Assembly: GCF_012034245.1 (NCBI RefSeq) | Contig: NZ_JAATEO010000019.1 | Location: 62,001 to 126,000 of the forward strand | Length of the DNA: 64,000 bases | From: Micromonospora thermarum | GTDB taxonomy: Bacteria; Actinomycetota; Actinomycetes; Mycobacteriales; Micromonosporaceae | Direction: 5' to 3' | In this document: in pieces, positions 8,102-16,068 of the stretch | Layout of the letters: each line of letters opens with the position of its first letter | Position numbering within the stretch: the stretch's first letter is position 1 | Made by a program: the position numbers and the translations under genes | The notes under the pieces: model-generated | Seen by the model: only the letters and a program-made list of their open reading frames with translations | Databases searched by the model: none | Told to the model about the DNA's origin: nothing

Positions 8102-9664
8102 CTAGGCCGCCCCGGCCAACTCGGGTTCGCCGGCCGGCAGCACCGCGGGCGTCTCCGTGCGGCCGGGCATCCAGCGCAGCACCACCAGGATGCCGACCGC
8201 GGCGACCACCGCGGCGAGCGCCGCCGCCCAGTGCATGGCCGAGACGAAGGCGTCGTTGGCCACCGCGATCAGCTGCGGCGCCGCCGGCCCGAGCTGGCCG
8301 GCCGCGGCGTACGCCCCGGAGATCGACTCACCGGCCGCGTCCCGCGCGCCGCTCGGAAGGTCCCCGAGGGTGGTGGCGACGTCGGCCCGGTAGGCCGCGG
8401 AGAGGACCGAACCGAGCACCGCCACGCCGAGCGCGCCCGCCACCTGACGGACGGTGTTGCTCACGGCGGAGCCGACTCCGGCCTTCTCCCGAGGCAGCGC
8501 CGACATGATCGACTCGGTGGCCGGCGGCATGATGTTCGCCATTCCGGTGCCCTGGAGGAAGAAGAAGACCAGCACCACCCAGATCGGGGTGGTCTCGTCG
8601 ACGAACGCGAAGGCGCCCAGCGCCAGCACGGTCAGCGCCAGGCCCACCGCCGAGACGGCCTTGCCGCCGTAGCGGTGGACCATCGCCGCGCTGCGCGGCG
8701 CGAAGAACAGCTGGGCCGCCGCGAAGGGCAGGAAGAGCAGGCCGGTCTCCAGCGGGCTGTAGCCGCGGACCAGTTGCAGGTAGAAGGAGCTGAAGAACAT
8801 GACGCCCATCGCGGCGAAGAAGACCAGCCCGACCACCGCGACCGGCGCGGCGAAGCGCGGCACGCGGAACAGGCGGACGTCCAGCGAGGGGTGGTCGCTG
8901 CGCCGCTCGTACGCGACGAACCAGGCCAGCACCACCAGGCCGGCGATGATGGCGGCCCAGACCAGCGGGCGGTCGAACCCGTGCTCACCGCCGTCGATGA
9001 TGCCGTAGGTCAGGGCGACCAGACCGACCACCGAGAGCAGCACGCCGAGCACGTCGACGCGCCCCGGTCTCGGGTCCCGGGACTCGGGCACCAGCAGCGC
9101 CACCAGGACCACGCCGAGCGCCACCACGGGCACGTTGATCAGGAAGACCGAGCCCCACCAGTAGTGCTCGAGCAGCGCGCCGCCGAGGACCGGCCCGATC
9201 GCCACCGCCAGGCCGACCGCCCCGGCCCACACGCCGATGGCCCGGCCCCGCTCCCGGGGGTCGAACACGTTGGAGATGATCGAGAGGGTCACCGGCATGA
9301 TGGCCGCGCCGCCGACCCCCATCAGGGCGCGGGCCGCGATCAGCTGGGCCGGGCTCTGCGCGTACGCCGACAGCAGCGACGCGAGCCCGAAGAGGACCAG
9401 CCCGATCAGCAGGAAGCGCCGCCGCCCGGCGCGGTCGCCGAGCACGCCGAAGGTGAAGAGCAGCCCGGCGAAGACGAGCGTGTAGGAGTTGATCGACCAC
9501 TCCAGCTCGCCCTGGGTGGCGCCGAGCCCGTGCACCGGGTCGGCGAGCGTACGCAGGGCGACGTTCAGGATGGTGTTGTCGAGGACGACCACGAGCAGGC
9601 TGATCACCAGCACGCCGAGGATCGCCCACCTCCTCGGGTGTCCGGTGTTCTCGTGTGGTGGCAT
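8102..9664 (-). CDS. MFS drug exporter, DHA2 (EmrB/QacA) family
   Basis: This is a 520-residue proton-coupled multidrug exporter with about 14 predicted membrane segments. The N-terminus shows the DHA2 motif D1-like LVVVLDNTILNVAL in helix 1. Motif A in loop 2-3 reads GVLGDRAGRRRFLL, and motif C in helix 5 reads AIGPVLGGALLEHYWWGSVFLINVP. Length and topology fit the 14-helix DHA2 group. It is the first gene of a two-gene operon with the TetR regulator. The 330-bp leader contains repeated cgatacgg motifs. Confidence 0.92.
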   Translation of the reverse strand: MPPHENTGHPRRWAILGVLVISLLVVVLDNTILNVALRTLADPVHGLGATQGELEWSINSYTLVFAGLLFTFGVLGDRAGRRRFLLIGLVLFGLASLLSAYAQSPAQLIAARALMGVGGAAIMPVTLSIISNVFDPRERGRAIGVWAGAVGLAVAIGPVLGGALLEHYWWGSVFLINVPVVALGVVLVALLVPESRDPRPGRVDVLGVLLSVVGLVALTYGIIDGGEHGFDRPLVWAAIIAGLVVLAWFVAYERRSDHPSLDVRLFRVPRFAAPVAVVGLVFFAAMGVMFFSSFYLQLVRGYSPLETGLLFLPFAAAQLFFAPRSAAMVHRYGGKAVSAVGLALTVLALGAFAFVDETTPIWVVLVFFFLQGTGMANIMPPATESIMSALPREKAGVGSAVSNTVRQVAGALGVAVLGSVLSAAYRADVATTLGDLPSGARDAAGESISGAYAAAGQLGPAAPQLIAVANDAFVSAMHWAAALAAVVAAVGILVVLRWMPGRTETPAVLPAGEPELAGAA

Positions 9665-9689
9665 CTGCGGCTCCCCCGGTTCCCGTTTT

Positions 9690-9760
9690 CGATACGGGTC
9701 AGACTCGTAACTGGGCTCAGCCTAGGCGCCGGATTAACGATACGGAACCGGTCCGTTTCG
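9690..9760. promoter_or_regulatory. Candidate TetR operator region upstream of the MFS/tetR operon
   Basis: The octamer cgatacgg occurs at 9690-9697 and again at 9738-9745. The second copy forms an imperfect palindrome, cgatacggaacc-ggtccgtttcg (9738-9760). The two copies are 48 bp apart in the leader of the exporter operon, where a TetR repressor would bind. Assignment to the repressor at 7482-8090 is inferred from proximity. Confidence 0.45.
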
Positions 9761-9922
9761 ATTGTGGCGACGGTCACGACCGCGCGCTCGTCGCGAGACA
9801 GGCGGCCACGGCGTCGGGGGTCGGTGACGAGCGCGGCGACGCGATTGCCGTCCAGGTCCTCGGCGGCCAGCGCGAGGCGCTTGCGCGCACGGCGTCGGCC
9901 GGCATCGGAGCGATCAGCACCT

Positions 9923-9963
9923 GACGTACCCCCGGGTAGACGGTTCCTACCCGGGGGTACGTC
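9923..9963. terminator. Strong hairpin terminator after the liv operon
   Basis: There are two perfect 17-bp arms (GACGTACCCCCGGGTAG and its complement) with a 7-nt loop. The hairpin lies 36 bp beyond the last gene of the branched-chain amino acid transporter operon. It lacks a T-run, as is usual in actinobacteria. The 334-bp stretch 9665-9998 otherwise holds only the exporter leader; I saw no convincing gene in it. Confidence 0.8.
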
Positions 9964-9998
9964 GGGAGGGCGCGGTCCGGATGCGCCCTACGCGGGAT

Positions 9999-11015
9999 TC
10001 ACCTGCGGCGGGATGCCCACCAGCGCAGGGCCAGCGCGGAGGCCGTCCCCCAGATGCCGCGCCGGAACAGCAGCACGACGAGGACGAAGATGCCGCCGGT
10101 CACCAGCCCGATCGCCTCGAAGCCGGAGAACGACAGCCAGTCCTCCAGGCGGACCACGATCGCCGCGCCGAGCACGCCGCCCCACAGCGTGCCGATGCCG
10201 CCGAGCACCACGACGATCACCGCCTTGCCGGAGGTGGTCCAGTGCAGGACCTCCAGCGAGACGAAGCGGTGGCCGACGGCGAACAGTCCGCCGCCGAGGC
10301 CGGCGATGAAGCCGGAGAGCACCAACACGGTCAGCTTGTAGCGGTGCACCGGGTAGCCGAGCGCGCGGGCGCGGGCCGGGTTGTCCCGGATGCCGACCAG
10401 CACCCGGCCGAACGGCGAGTGGACGATCCGCCAGGCGCCGGCCAGGCCGAGCAGCACGATCGGCAGGATCGCGTAGTAGAAGTAGTAGTCGTCGCTGAGG
10501 TCCAGCCCGAACAGTTCGCGCGGCACGCCCTGGAGGCCGTTCTCGCCCTGGGTCACCGAGCGCCACTCGTTGGCGACGTAGTAGACCATCTGCGCGAACG
10601 CCAGGGTGACCATGGCGAAGTAGATGCCGGTGCGCTTGACCGCCAGGTACCCGATCGGCACGGCGAGGACCGCCGCGGCGAGCGCCCCGGCGAGCACGGC
10701 CGCCGGGAACGGCAGGCCGGCGTGGATCGCCACCAGGCCGGTCACGTACGCCGACGCTCCCCAGAACGCGGCGTGCCCGAAAGACATCAGCCCGGTGAAG
10801 CCGAGCAGCAGGTCCACCGCGACGGCGAAGAGCGCCCAGCAGAGGATGTCCACCGCGACCGCCGGGTAGAGACCGTTGGGCAGCCAGAGCGCCACCAGCA
10901 GGGCCACCGCGAGCAGCGCGTACCGGATCCAGCCGGGGGCGCGGGCGACGGTGACCAGCCCGGACGGTACGGCCGGACGGGAGGCGTCCGCCTTGGTGTC
11001 CACGGTGCTCGTCAT
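9999..11015 (-). CDS. livM: Branched-chain amino acid ABC transporter permease LivM
   Basis: This is a 338-residue membrane permease of the LivM type with about 9-10 helices. The family landmarks are VAVDLLLGFTGLMSFGHAAFWGASAYV in the N-terminal half and the ATPase-contacting loop RDNPARARALGYPVHRYKL. The ATG overlaps the livH stop (ATGA). It is the last gene of the operon livG-livF-livK-livH-livM and ends before a perfect 17-bp hairpin. It pairs with LivH to form the pore for leucine/isoleucine/valine or related amides. The true substrate cannot be read from the sequence. Confidence 0.93.
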   Translation of the reverse strand: MTSTVDTKADASRPAVPSGLVTVARAPGWIRYALLAVALLVALWLPNGLYPAVAVDILCWALFAVAVDLLLGFTGLMSFGHAAFWGASAYVTGLVAIHAGLPFPAAVLAGALAAAVLAVPIGYLAVKRTGIYFAMVTLAFAQMVYYVANEWRSVTQGENGLQGVPRELFGLDLSDDYYFYYAILPIVLLGLAGAWRIVHSPFGRVLVGIRDNPARARALGYPVHRYKLTVLVLSGFIAGLGGGLFAVGHRFVSLEVLHWTTSGKAVIVVVLGGIGTLWGGVLGAAIVVRLEDWLSFSGFEAIGLVTGGIFVLVVLLFRRGIWGTASALALRWWASRRR

Positions 11016-11893
11016 GCCGGTGCCTCCTCACGGCCGAACAGCCCGGCCGGGCGCCAGAGCAGCACGACGGCCATCACGATGAAGACGATCGTCTGGGACA
11101 CGATGGGGAACGCGGACAGGTACGCCTCGCCCCACGCCTGCACCAGGCCGATGCCGAAGCCGGCGGCGACCGAGCCGAAGATCGAGCCCAGCCCGCCGAT
11201 CACCACCACGGCGAAGACCACGATGATGAGGTCGGCGCCCATCAGCGGGTTGACCGCCCGCATCGGCGCGGCCAGCACGCCGGCCAGTCCCGCGAGCCCG
11301 ATGCCGAAGCCGAACACCGGGGTGACCCAGCGTCCGACGTTGATGCCGAACGCGCGGGTCAGCTCCGGCCGCTCGGTGGACGCGCGGACCACCATGCCGA
11401 CCCGGGTGCGGGTCAGCGCCCACCACACGCCGACGCAGACCGCCACGGCGAAGCCGAGGATGAACACCCGGTACGTCGGGAAGTCGAAGAGCCCGAAGTC
11501 CACCGACCCGCTCAGCGCGGACGGGGTCTCGTACGGGCTGGACTGCACGCCGTACCGGAGCTTCACCAGGTCCTGGAGGATCAGCGTGAGGCCGAAGGTG
11601 AGCAGGAAGTTGTAGAGCGGGTCGAGCCGGGTGAGCCGGTGGATGAAGGCCCGTTCGAGGGCCATGCCGAGCAGCGCGAGCCCCAGCGGCATGATCACCA
11701 GTGCCGCCCAGAACGGCACCCCCGCCTCGGTCAGCAGCACGTACGCGCCGAACGCCCCGAGCATGTAGAACGCGCCGTGGGCGAAGTTGACCACCCGGAG
11801 CATGCCGAAGATGACCGCGAGCCCGAGGGCGAGCAGGGCGTAGAACGCCCCGCTCACCAACCCGTTGAACGTGTTCTGGAGAAAACCGGTCAC
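11012..11893 (-). CDS. livH: Branched-chain amino acid ABC transporter permease LivH
   Basis: This is a 293-residue permease of the LivH type. The N-terminus NGLVSGAFYALLALGLAVIFGMLRVVNFAHGAFYMLG is nearly diagnostic for the family, and the ATPase-contact loop R-A-S-T-E-R-P-E-L-T-R-A-F-G-I-N follows about two-thirds along. I chose the GTG start because it overlaps the binding-protein stop (GTGA) and gives the usual short N-terminus. The longer reading frame upstream lies inside the binding-protein gene and is a shadow. Confidence 0.93.
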   Translation of the reverse strand: MTGFLQNTFNGLVSGAFYALLALGLAVIFGMLRVVNFAHGAFYMLGAFGAYVLLTEAGVPFWAALVIMPLGLALLGMALERAFIHRLTRLDPLYNFLLTFGLTLILQDLVKLRYGVQSSPYETPSALSGSVDFGLFDFPTYRVFILGFAVAVCVGVWWALTRTRVGMVVRASTERPELTRAFGINVGRWVTPVFGFGIGLAGLAGVLAAPMRAVNPLMGADLIIVVFAVVVIGGLGSIFGSVAAGFGIGLVQAWGEAYLSAFPIVSQTIVFIVMAVVLLWRPAGLFGREEAPA

Positions 11894-13149
11894 AGCTTGC
11901 AGTCCGGGGACGGGGTGCGGAACGCCTCCGCGGCCGGGATGGTCTTGAGGATCTTCACGTAGTCCCACGGCTCGGTGACCTCGGACTGCGGCTTCACCTG
12001 GGCCAGGTACGCGTCGTGGATCACCCGGTGGTCCTCGGCGCGGATCTTGCCGTTACGCAGGAAGACGTCGTTGACCTCCTTGCCCTCCAGTTCCTTGACC
12101 ACCGTGTCGGCGTCGTCGGTGCCGGCGGCCTGCACGGCCTCCAGGTACTGCATCGCCGCGGAGTAGTTGGCCGCGTGCGCGAACGACGGCCGGGTGCCGG
12201 TCTCCTTCTGGAACCGGTCGGCGAACTCGCGGTTCTGCTGGTCGAAATTCCAGTACCAGGCGTCGGTGTACGTGGTGCCGGCCAGCGCCGCCGGGGTGAG
12301 CGAGTGGATGTCGGTGATGAACATCAGCCCGACGGCCAGCCCGACGCCCTTGTCCCGGAGCTTGAACTCGTTGTACTGCTTGACCACGTTGACCAGCTCC
12401 GCGCCGGCCTGCATGGTGCCGAGCACGTCCGGCTTCGGGTTCAGCGTCGGCGCCTTGAGCAGGAACGTGGAGAAGTCCCCGCTGGTGTTCGGGAACGGCG
12501 CGCCGTCCTTGCCGACGACCTTGCCGCCGGCGGCGGTGATCGCGGTGGAGAAGCTCTTCTCCATGTCCTGGCCGAAGGCGTAGTTCGGGTAGAGGATGTA
12601 CCAGTTCTTGCCGACCTGCTCGGTCGTGGTCTTCCCGGTGCCGTTGGCCAGCATGTAGGTGTCGTACGCGTAGTGGAACGTGTACTTGTTGCAGCTCTTG
12701 CCGGTCAGGTCGGTGGTCGCCGCGCCGATGTTGAAGTAGAGCTTCTTCTTCGCCTTCGCCACGTCGGCCACCCGCAGCGCCGCCGACGAGGTGGGCACGT
12801 CGAGGATGATGTCGGCGCCCTGGCGGTCGTACATCTCCTGGGCCTTGCTGTTGGCCACGTCCGGCTTGTTCTGGTGGTCGGCGGTCTCCACGGTGATGTC
12901 CTTCGCGACCGCCTTGTCGCCGTGCTTGGCCTTGAAGTCGGCGATGGCCATCTCCACGGCCTTGACCGAGTTCTTGCCGGACAGCTCCGAGTACGCGCCG
13001 GACTGGTCGTTGAGCACGCCCAGCACGATCTTGCCTCCGGTCAGCTTCTCGTCGCCGCCCGACTGGGGACCACCGCCGCCGCAGCCGGCGACCACCATCA
13101 TCGCGGCCGCCGACGCGGCGGCCACACCCACCGTCCTACGCATGCTCAT
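11890..13149 (-). CDS. livK: Substrate-binding lipoprotein of the branched-chain amino acid ABC transporter
   Basis: This 419-residue extracellular binding protein is tethered by lipid. The signal peptide begins MSMRRTVG, has an Ala-rich core, and ends in a lipobox VVAGC with Cys22. The mature part has the periplasmic-binding type I fold (Peripla_BP_6), starting with KIVLGVLNDQSGAYSELSGKNSVKAVEMA. The protein is longer than E. coli LivK but typical of actinobacterial urea/amide/branched-chain binding proteins. Placing the binding protein between the ATPases and the permeases is less common than at the operon start. The Met at position 3 is an alternative start. Confidence 0.92.
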   Translation of the reverse strand: MSMRRTVGVAAASAAAMMVVAGCGGGGPQSGGDEKLTGGKIVLGVLNDQSGAYSELSGKNSVKAVEMAIADFKAKHGDKAVAKDITVETADHQNKPDVANSKAQEMYDRQGADIILDVPTSSAALRVADVAKAKKKLYFNIGAATTDLTGKSCNKYTFHYAYDTYMLANGTGKTTTEQVGKNWYILYPNYAFGQDMEKSFSTAITAAGGKVVGKDGAPFPNTSGDFSTFLLKAPTLNPKPDVLGTMQAGAELVNVVKQYNEFKLRDKGVGLAVGLMFITDIHSLTPAALAGTTYTDAWYWNFDQQNREFADRFQKETGTRPSFAHAANYSAAMQYLEAVQAAGTDDADTVVKELEGKEVNDVFLRNGKIRAEDHRVIHDAYLAQVKPQSEVTEPWDYVKILKTIPAAEAFRTPSPDCKL

Positions 13150-13194
13150 CCCTTTCGTCCGCGCGGCGCGCGGGGTCGGTCGTCGGAAGAGAAA

Positions 13195-13887
13195 TCAGAT
13201 GCCGAGGTACGACAGCAGTTCGCGTTCCCGCGACCGCACCTCGGAGTTGTCCATCGCCTCCGCGATGCGCCCCTCGGCCAGCAGGTAGTGCCGGTCGGCG
13301 ACGCCGGTGGCGAAGTGCAGGTTCTGCTCGACCAGCAGCACGGTCACGCCGTGCTTCTTGGCCTCGCGCAGGAGGTCGCCGACCTGCTGCACGAGCAGCG
13401 GCGAGAGCCCCTCGGTCGGTTCGTCGCAGAGCAGCAGCCGGGCGCCCATCCGCAGCACCCGGGCCAGCGCCAGCATCTGCTGCTCGCCGCCGGAGAGCAT
13501 GGTGGCGGCCGAGTCGCGCCGCTCGTACAGGGCGGGGAACGCCTCGTACACCCGCTCCAGCGACCACGGGTCCGGCCCCACCGTCGGCGGCAGGGTCAGG
13601 TTCTCCGTCACCGTCAGCGTGGCGTAGCTGCCCCGGTCGTCCGGCACCCAGCCGAGCCCGAGCCGCGCCCGCTTGTACGCCGGCAGCTTCCCGACGTCCT
13701 TCCCGTCCAGCTCGACGGTCCCCCGTTGACCGCCGTGCAGGCCCATGACGCAGCGCAGCAAGGTGGACTTGCCGGCGCCGTTGCGGCCGACGAGCGTCAC
13801 CACCTCGCCGGCCTTCACCTCCAGGCCGACCTCCCGCAACACCTGCGCCTCGCCGTACCAGGCGGACAGGTTCTCAATGCGCAGCAT
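13195..13887 (-). CDS. livF: ABC transporter ATP-binding protein LivF
   Basis: This is a 230-residue cytosolic ATPase. Walker A is GRNGAGKST (about 34-42), the signature is LSGGEQQMLALARVL, Walker B is LLLCDEPTEGLSP, and the switch His follows in LLVEQN. The N-terminal L-S-A-W-Y-G-E-A-Q-V-L and the short length identify the LivF subtype. It overlaps livG by 14 bp. It forms a heterodimer with LivG to power the LivHM pore. Confidence 0.94.
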   Translation of the reverse strand: MLRIENLSAWYGEAQVLREVGLEVKAGEVVTLVGRNGAGKSTLLRCVMGLHGGQRGTVELDGKDVGKLPAYKRARLGLGWVPDDRGSYATLTVTENLTLPPTVGPDPWSLERVYEAFPALYERRDSAATMLSGGEQQMLALARVLRMGARLLLCDEPTEGLSPLLVQQVGDLLREAKKHGVTVLLVEQNLHFATGVADRHYLLAEGRIAEAMDNSEVRSRERELLSYLGI

Positions 13888-14641
13888 CAGCGGCTCCCAG
13901 GTAGGCGGTGATCACGCGCTCGTCGGCGCGGACCTGCTCGTACGGCCCCTCGACCAGGACCTTCCCGGCCTGCAGGACGGTCACGGTGTCGGCCAGCCGC
14001 CCGACGACGCTCATGTTGTGTTCCACCATGACCACGGTCCGGCCCTGCCGGACCCGGCCGATCAGGTCGACGGTGCGGTCGACGTCCTCCAGGCCCATGC
14101 CGGCGGTCGGCTCGTCCAGCAGCAGCACCTTCGGGTCGAGGGCGAGGGCGATCGCGAGCTCCAGAGCCCGCTTGCGCCCGTACGCCAGCGCCTCGGCGGG
14201 CGCCTCGGCCAGGTCGGCGAGCCCGACCATGTCCAGCAGTTCGGCGGCCCGGTCGGTGTAGCGGCGCATGAGCTTCGCCGACCGCCAGAACCGCCAGCCC
14301 AGCCCGCTCGGGCTCTGCAACGCCAACTCGACGTGCTCGCGGGCGGACAGCTGCGGGAAGAGGCTGGTGATCTGGAACGAGCGCGCCACGCCGAGGCGGG
14401 CGACCTGCTCCGGCGCCAGCCCGGTGATGTCCCGGCCGTCCAGCTCGATCCGCCCGCCGCTGGGCGGGAGGAACCCGGTGAGCAGGTTGAACAGGGTCGT
14501 CTTGCCCGCGCCGTTCGGGCCGACCAGCGCGTGCACGCTGTCCGGCGCGACGTCGAGGTCGACACCGTCGACCGCCCGGAAACCCCGGAAGTCGCGGGTC
14601 AGCCCGCGAGCCGACAGGAGCGCTTGCCCGGCCATCGCCAC
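13874..14641 (-). CDS. livG: ABC transporter ATP-binding protein LivG
   Basis: This 255-residue ATPase is the first gene of the liv operon. Walker A is GPNGAGKTT (about 41-49). Walker B and D-loop are LLLDEPTAGMGLEDVD, and the signature region is AYGRKRALELAIALA, the degenerate form seen in LivG. The LivG-typical LTGFLPPSGGRIELDGRDITGL follows Walker A. The promoter should lie in the 14642-14967 spacer, where no other convincing protein gene is present apart from a small candidate on the plus strand. Confidence 0.94.
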   Translation of the reverse strand: MAMAGQALLSARGLTRDFRGFRAVDGVDLDVAPDSVHALVGPNGAGKTTLFNLLTGFLPPSGGRIELDGRDITGLAPEQVARLGVARSFQITSLFPQLSAREHVELALQSPSGLGWRFWRSAKLMRRYTDRAAELLDMVGLADLAEAPAEALAYGRKRALELAIALALDPKVLLLDEPTAGMGLEDVDRTVDLIGRVRQGRTVVMVEHNMSVVGRLADTVTVLQAGKVLVEGPYEQVRADERVITAYLGAADAAH

Positions 14642-14821
14642 ATCCTCCGCAGTTCTGGCGCGACGTCCGGTTCGGTGACCGTGGTCACAGGGCCGTCGCG
14701 TGCAGGAAACCTACGGCCGGGCCGGCGAACGCAGCCATGTTGACGGCCCACATAATCCCCGACCCGGAACCGGGCCCGTCCGCCACCTCGACCACCGACC
14801 ACGTCATCGAGGGAGGTGACT

Positions 14822-14956
14822 GTGTGCGCTCCCGGCCCCGCCGGCGTGGGCCGCCCACACCCCGCGCCGGTGACCCGTCACGACGTGCCGGCGGTGCGTC
14901 GGCGCTGCGTGACGGCCGAGGGTCACCCCGGCCGCCGGTACGTGGGCGCTGCGTGA
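14822..14956 (+). CDS. Candidate 44-residue small protein (unrecognised)
   Basis: A GTG-started 45-codon frame is preceded by a strong GGGAGG site 5 nt upstream. It reads MCAPGPAGVGR, then a basic stretch VTRHDVPAVRRCVTAEGHPG, and ends RRYVGAA. I recognise no family. Support is limited to the ribosome site and plausible composition. It is antisense to nothing, lying in the spacer between livG and the PLP enzyme, and its 3' end comes within 12 bp of the convergent stop. It could be a chance frame in GC-rich DNA. Confidence 0.35.
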   Translation: MCAPGPAGVGRPHPAPVTRHDVPAVRRRCVTAEGHPGRRYVGAA

Positions 14957-14975
14957 CGGGCCGGGGGTCACCCCG
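14901..14975. repeat. Imperfect direct repeat, two copies of about 30 bp
   Basis: The motif ggcgctgcgtgacgg followed by c(c)g-ggg-gtcacccc occurs at 14901-14930 and again at 14946-14975, differing by a few bases. The second copy overlaps the last codons and stop of the PLP-enzyme gene. This looks like a local duplication rather than a functional site. Confidence 0.6.
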
Positions 14976-16005
14976 CGAGGGCGTCGAGGGCCAGGTCGAC
15001 GTCGTCCGTGGTGGAGTAGAGATGGAAGGACGCCCGGACCCGGCCGGCCCGGACAGCTGCCCGTACGCCGGCACGTTCCAGCTTCTCCTGCGCGCCCGGC
15101 ACCTCCACGGTGACGATCGCGCTGTCGCCCGGCGGCCGGCCCAGGCCGGTGAGGAACCGGTTGGCCAGCGCCACGTCGTGGGCCTGCACCGCCGGCACCC
15201 CGATCTCCGCCAGCAGTTCCAGGGCCGGGGCGGCGCCGACCCAGCTGAACCACGCCGGGGAGATGTCGAAACGCCGGGCGTCCTCGGCCAGCCGCAGCGG
15301 CGGCCCGTAGTAGGCGGCGTGCGGGTCGGCACCGGCGTACCAGCAGGCGGCGTCGGGGCGCATCCGGTCGCGCAGCTCCGGCGCGTAGTACGCCAGGGCG
15401 ACGCCGCGCGGGGCCATCAGCCACTTGTACGCGGCGACCACCACGGCGTCGGCGCGGGAGGCGTCGAACGGGAGCCAGCCGCACGCCTGGGTGGCGTCCA
15501 CCGCCACGAGGGCGTCGTGCGCGCGGGCGGCGGCCACGATCTCCTCGTACGGGGCAACCGTCCCGTCGGACGACTGCACCAGGCTGAACGCGACGAGGTC
15601 GGTCCCGGCGTCGATCGCGTCGACGAGACCGGCCAGCGGGACCGTGCGGACGCGGACCCCCCGCTGCTCCTGCACCAGCCAGGGGAAGAGGTTGGAGGTG
15701 AACTCGACCTCGGGGACCACCACGGTCGCACCCGCCGGCAGGGCCGCCGCCACCGGCGCGACCAGCTGCGACGCGGTGCTGCCGACCGCCACGTCCCCGA
15801 CGGCCACCCCGGCCAGACGGGCGAACGCGGCGCGGGTCCGTGCCGTGGCGATGTCCCAGCTCTCCCACGCCATACGCCCGACGCGCCAGCCGGCCAGCGC
15901 CTCCTGCAACGCCTCCCACGCCGGGTCCGGCGGCAACCCGTAGGTCGCCGTGTTCAACCAGCCGGGCTGGGGCTGCCAGAGCTTCTGCGCGTGTTCGATC
16001 TCCAC
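14968..16005 (-). CDS. Class V aminotransferase-fold PLP enzyme
   Basis: This is a 345-residue fold-type I PLP enzyme of the class V (isopenicillin-N epimerase/cysteine desulfurase-like) group. The N-terminus LNTATYGLPP is typical, SLVQSSDGTVAPYEEI leads to the cofactor-binding VDATQACGWLPFD (Asp and Gln contacting PLP), and the Schiff-base lysine is in AAYKWLMAPRG. The reaction is not determined. It lies between the liv operon and dnaE on the same strand but is separated by spacers of 63 bp or more, so no operon is implied. A second, more distant class V enzyme is at 47296-48522. Confidence 0.88.
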   Translation of the reverse strand: MEIEHAQKLWQPQPGWLNTATYGLPPDPAWEALQEALAGWRVGRMAWESWDIATARTRAAFARLAGVAVGDVAVGSTASQLVAPVAAALPAGATVVVPEVEFTSNLFPWLVQEQRGVRVRTVPLAGLVDAIDAGTDLVAFSLVQSSDGTVAPYEEIVAAARAHDALVAVDATQACGWLPFDASRADAVVVAAYKWLMAPRGVALAYYAPELRDRMRPDAACWYAGADPHAAYYGPPLRLAEDARRFDISPAWFSWVGAAPALELLAEIGVPAVQAHDVALANRFLTGLGRPPGDSAIVTVEVPGAQEKLERAGVRAAVRAGRVRASFHLYSTTDDVDLALDALAG

Positions 16006-16068
16006 ACGGCCGACGCTAGCGACCCGGCCGGCGGGACGGGACGGCCAATCCCGGGCTCGCGGCCCGGT

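Noticed and set aside
9765..9922. Possible protein fragment on the minus strand (ARKRLALAAEDLDGNRVAAL...)
   Set aside because: The frame looks protein-like but has no start with a ribosome site and no recognised family; it may be a decayed gene tail, too weak to call.
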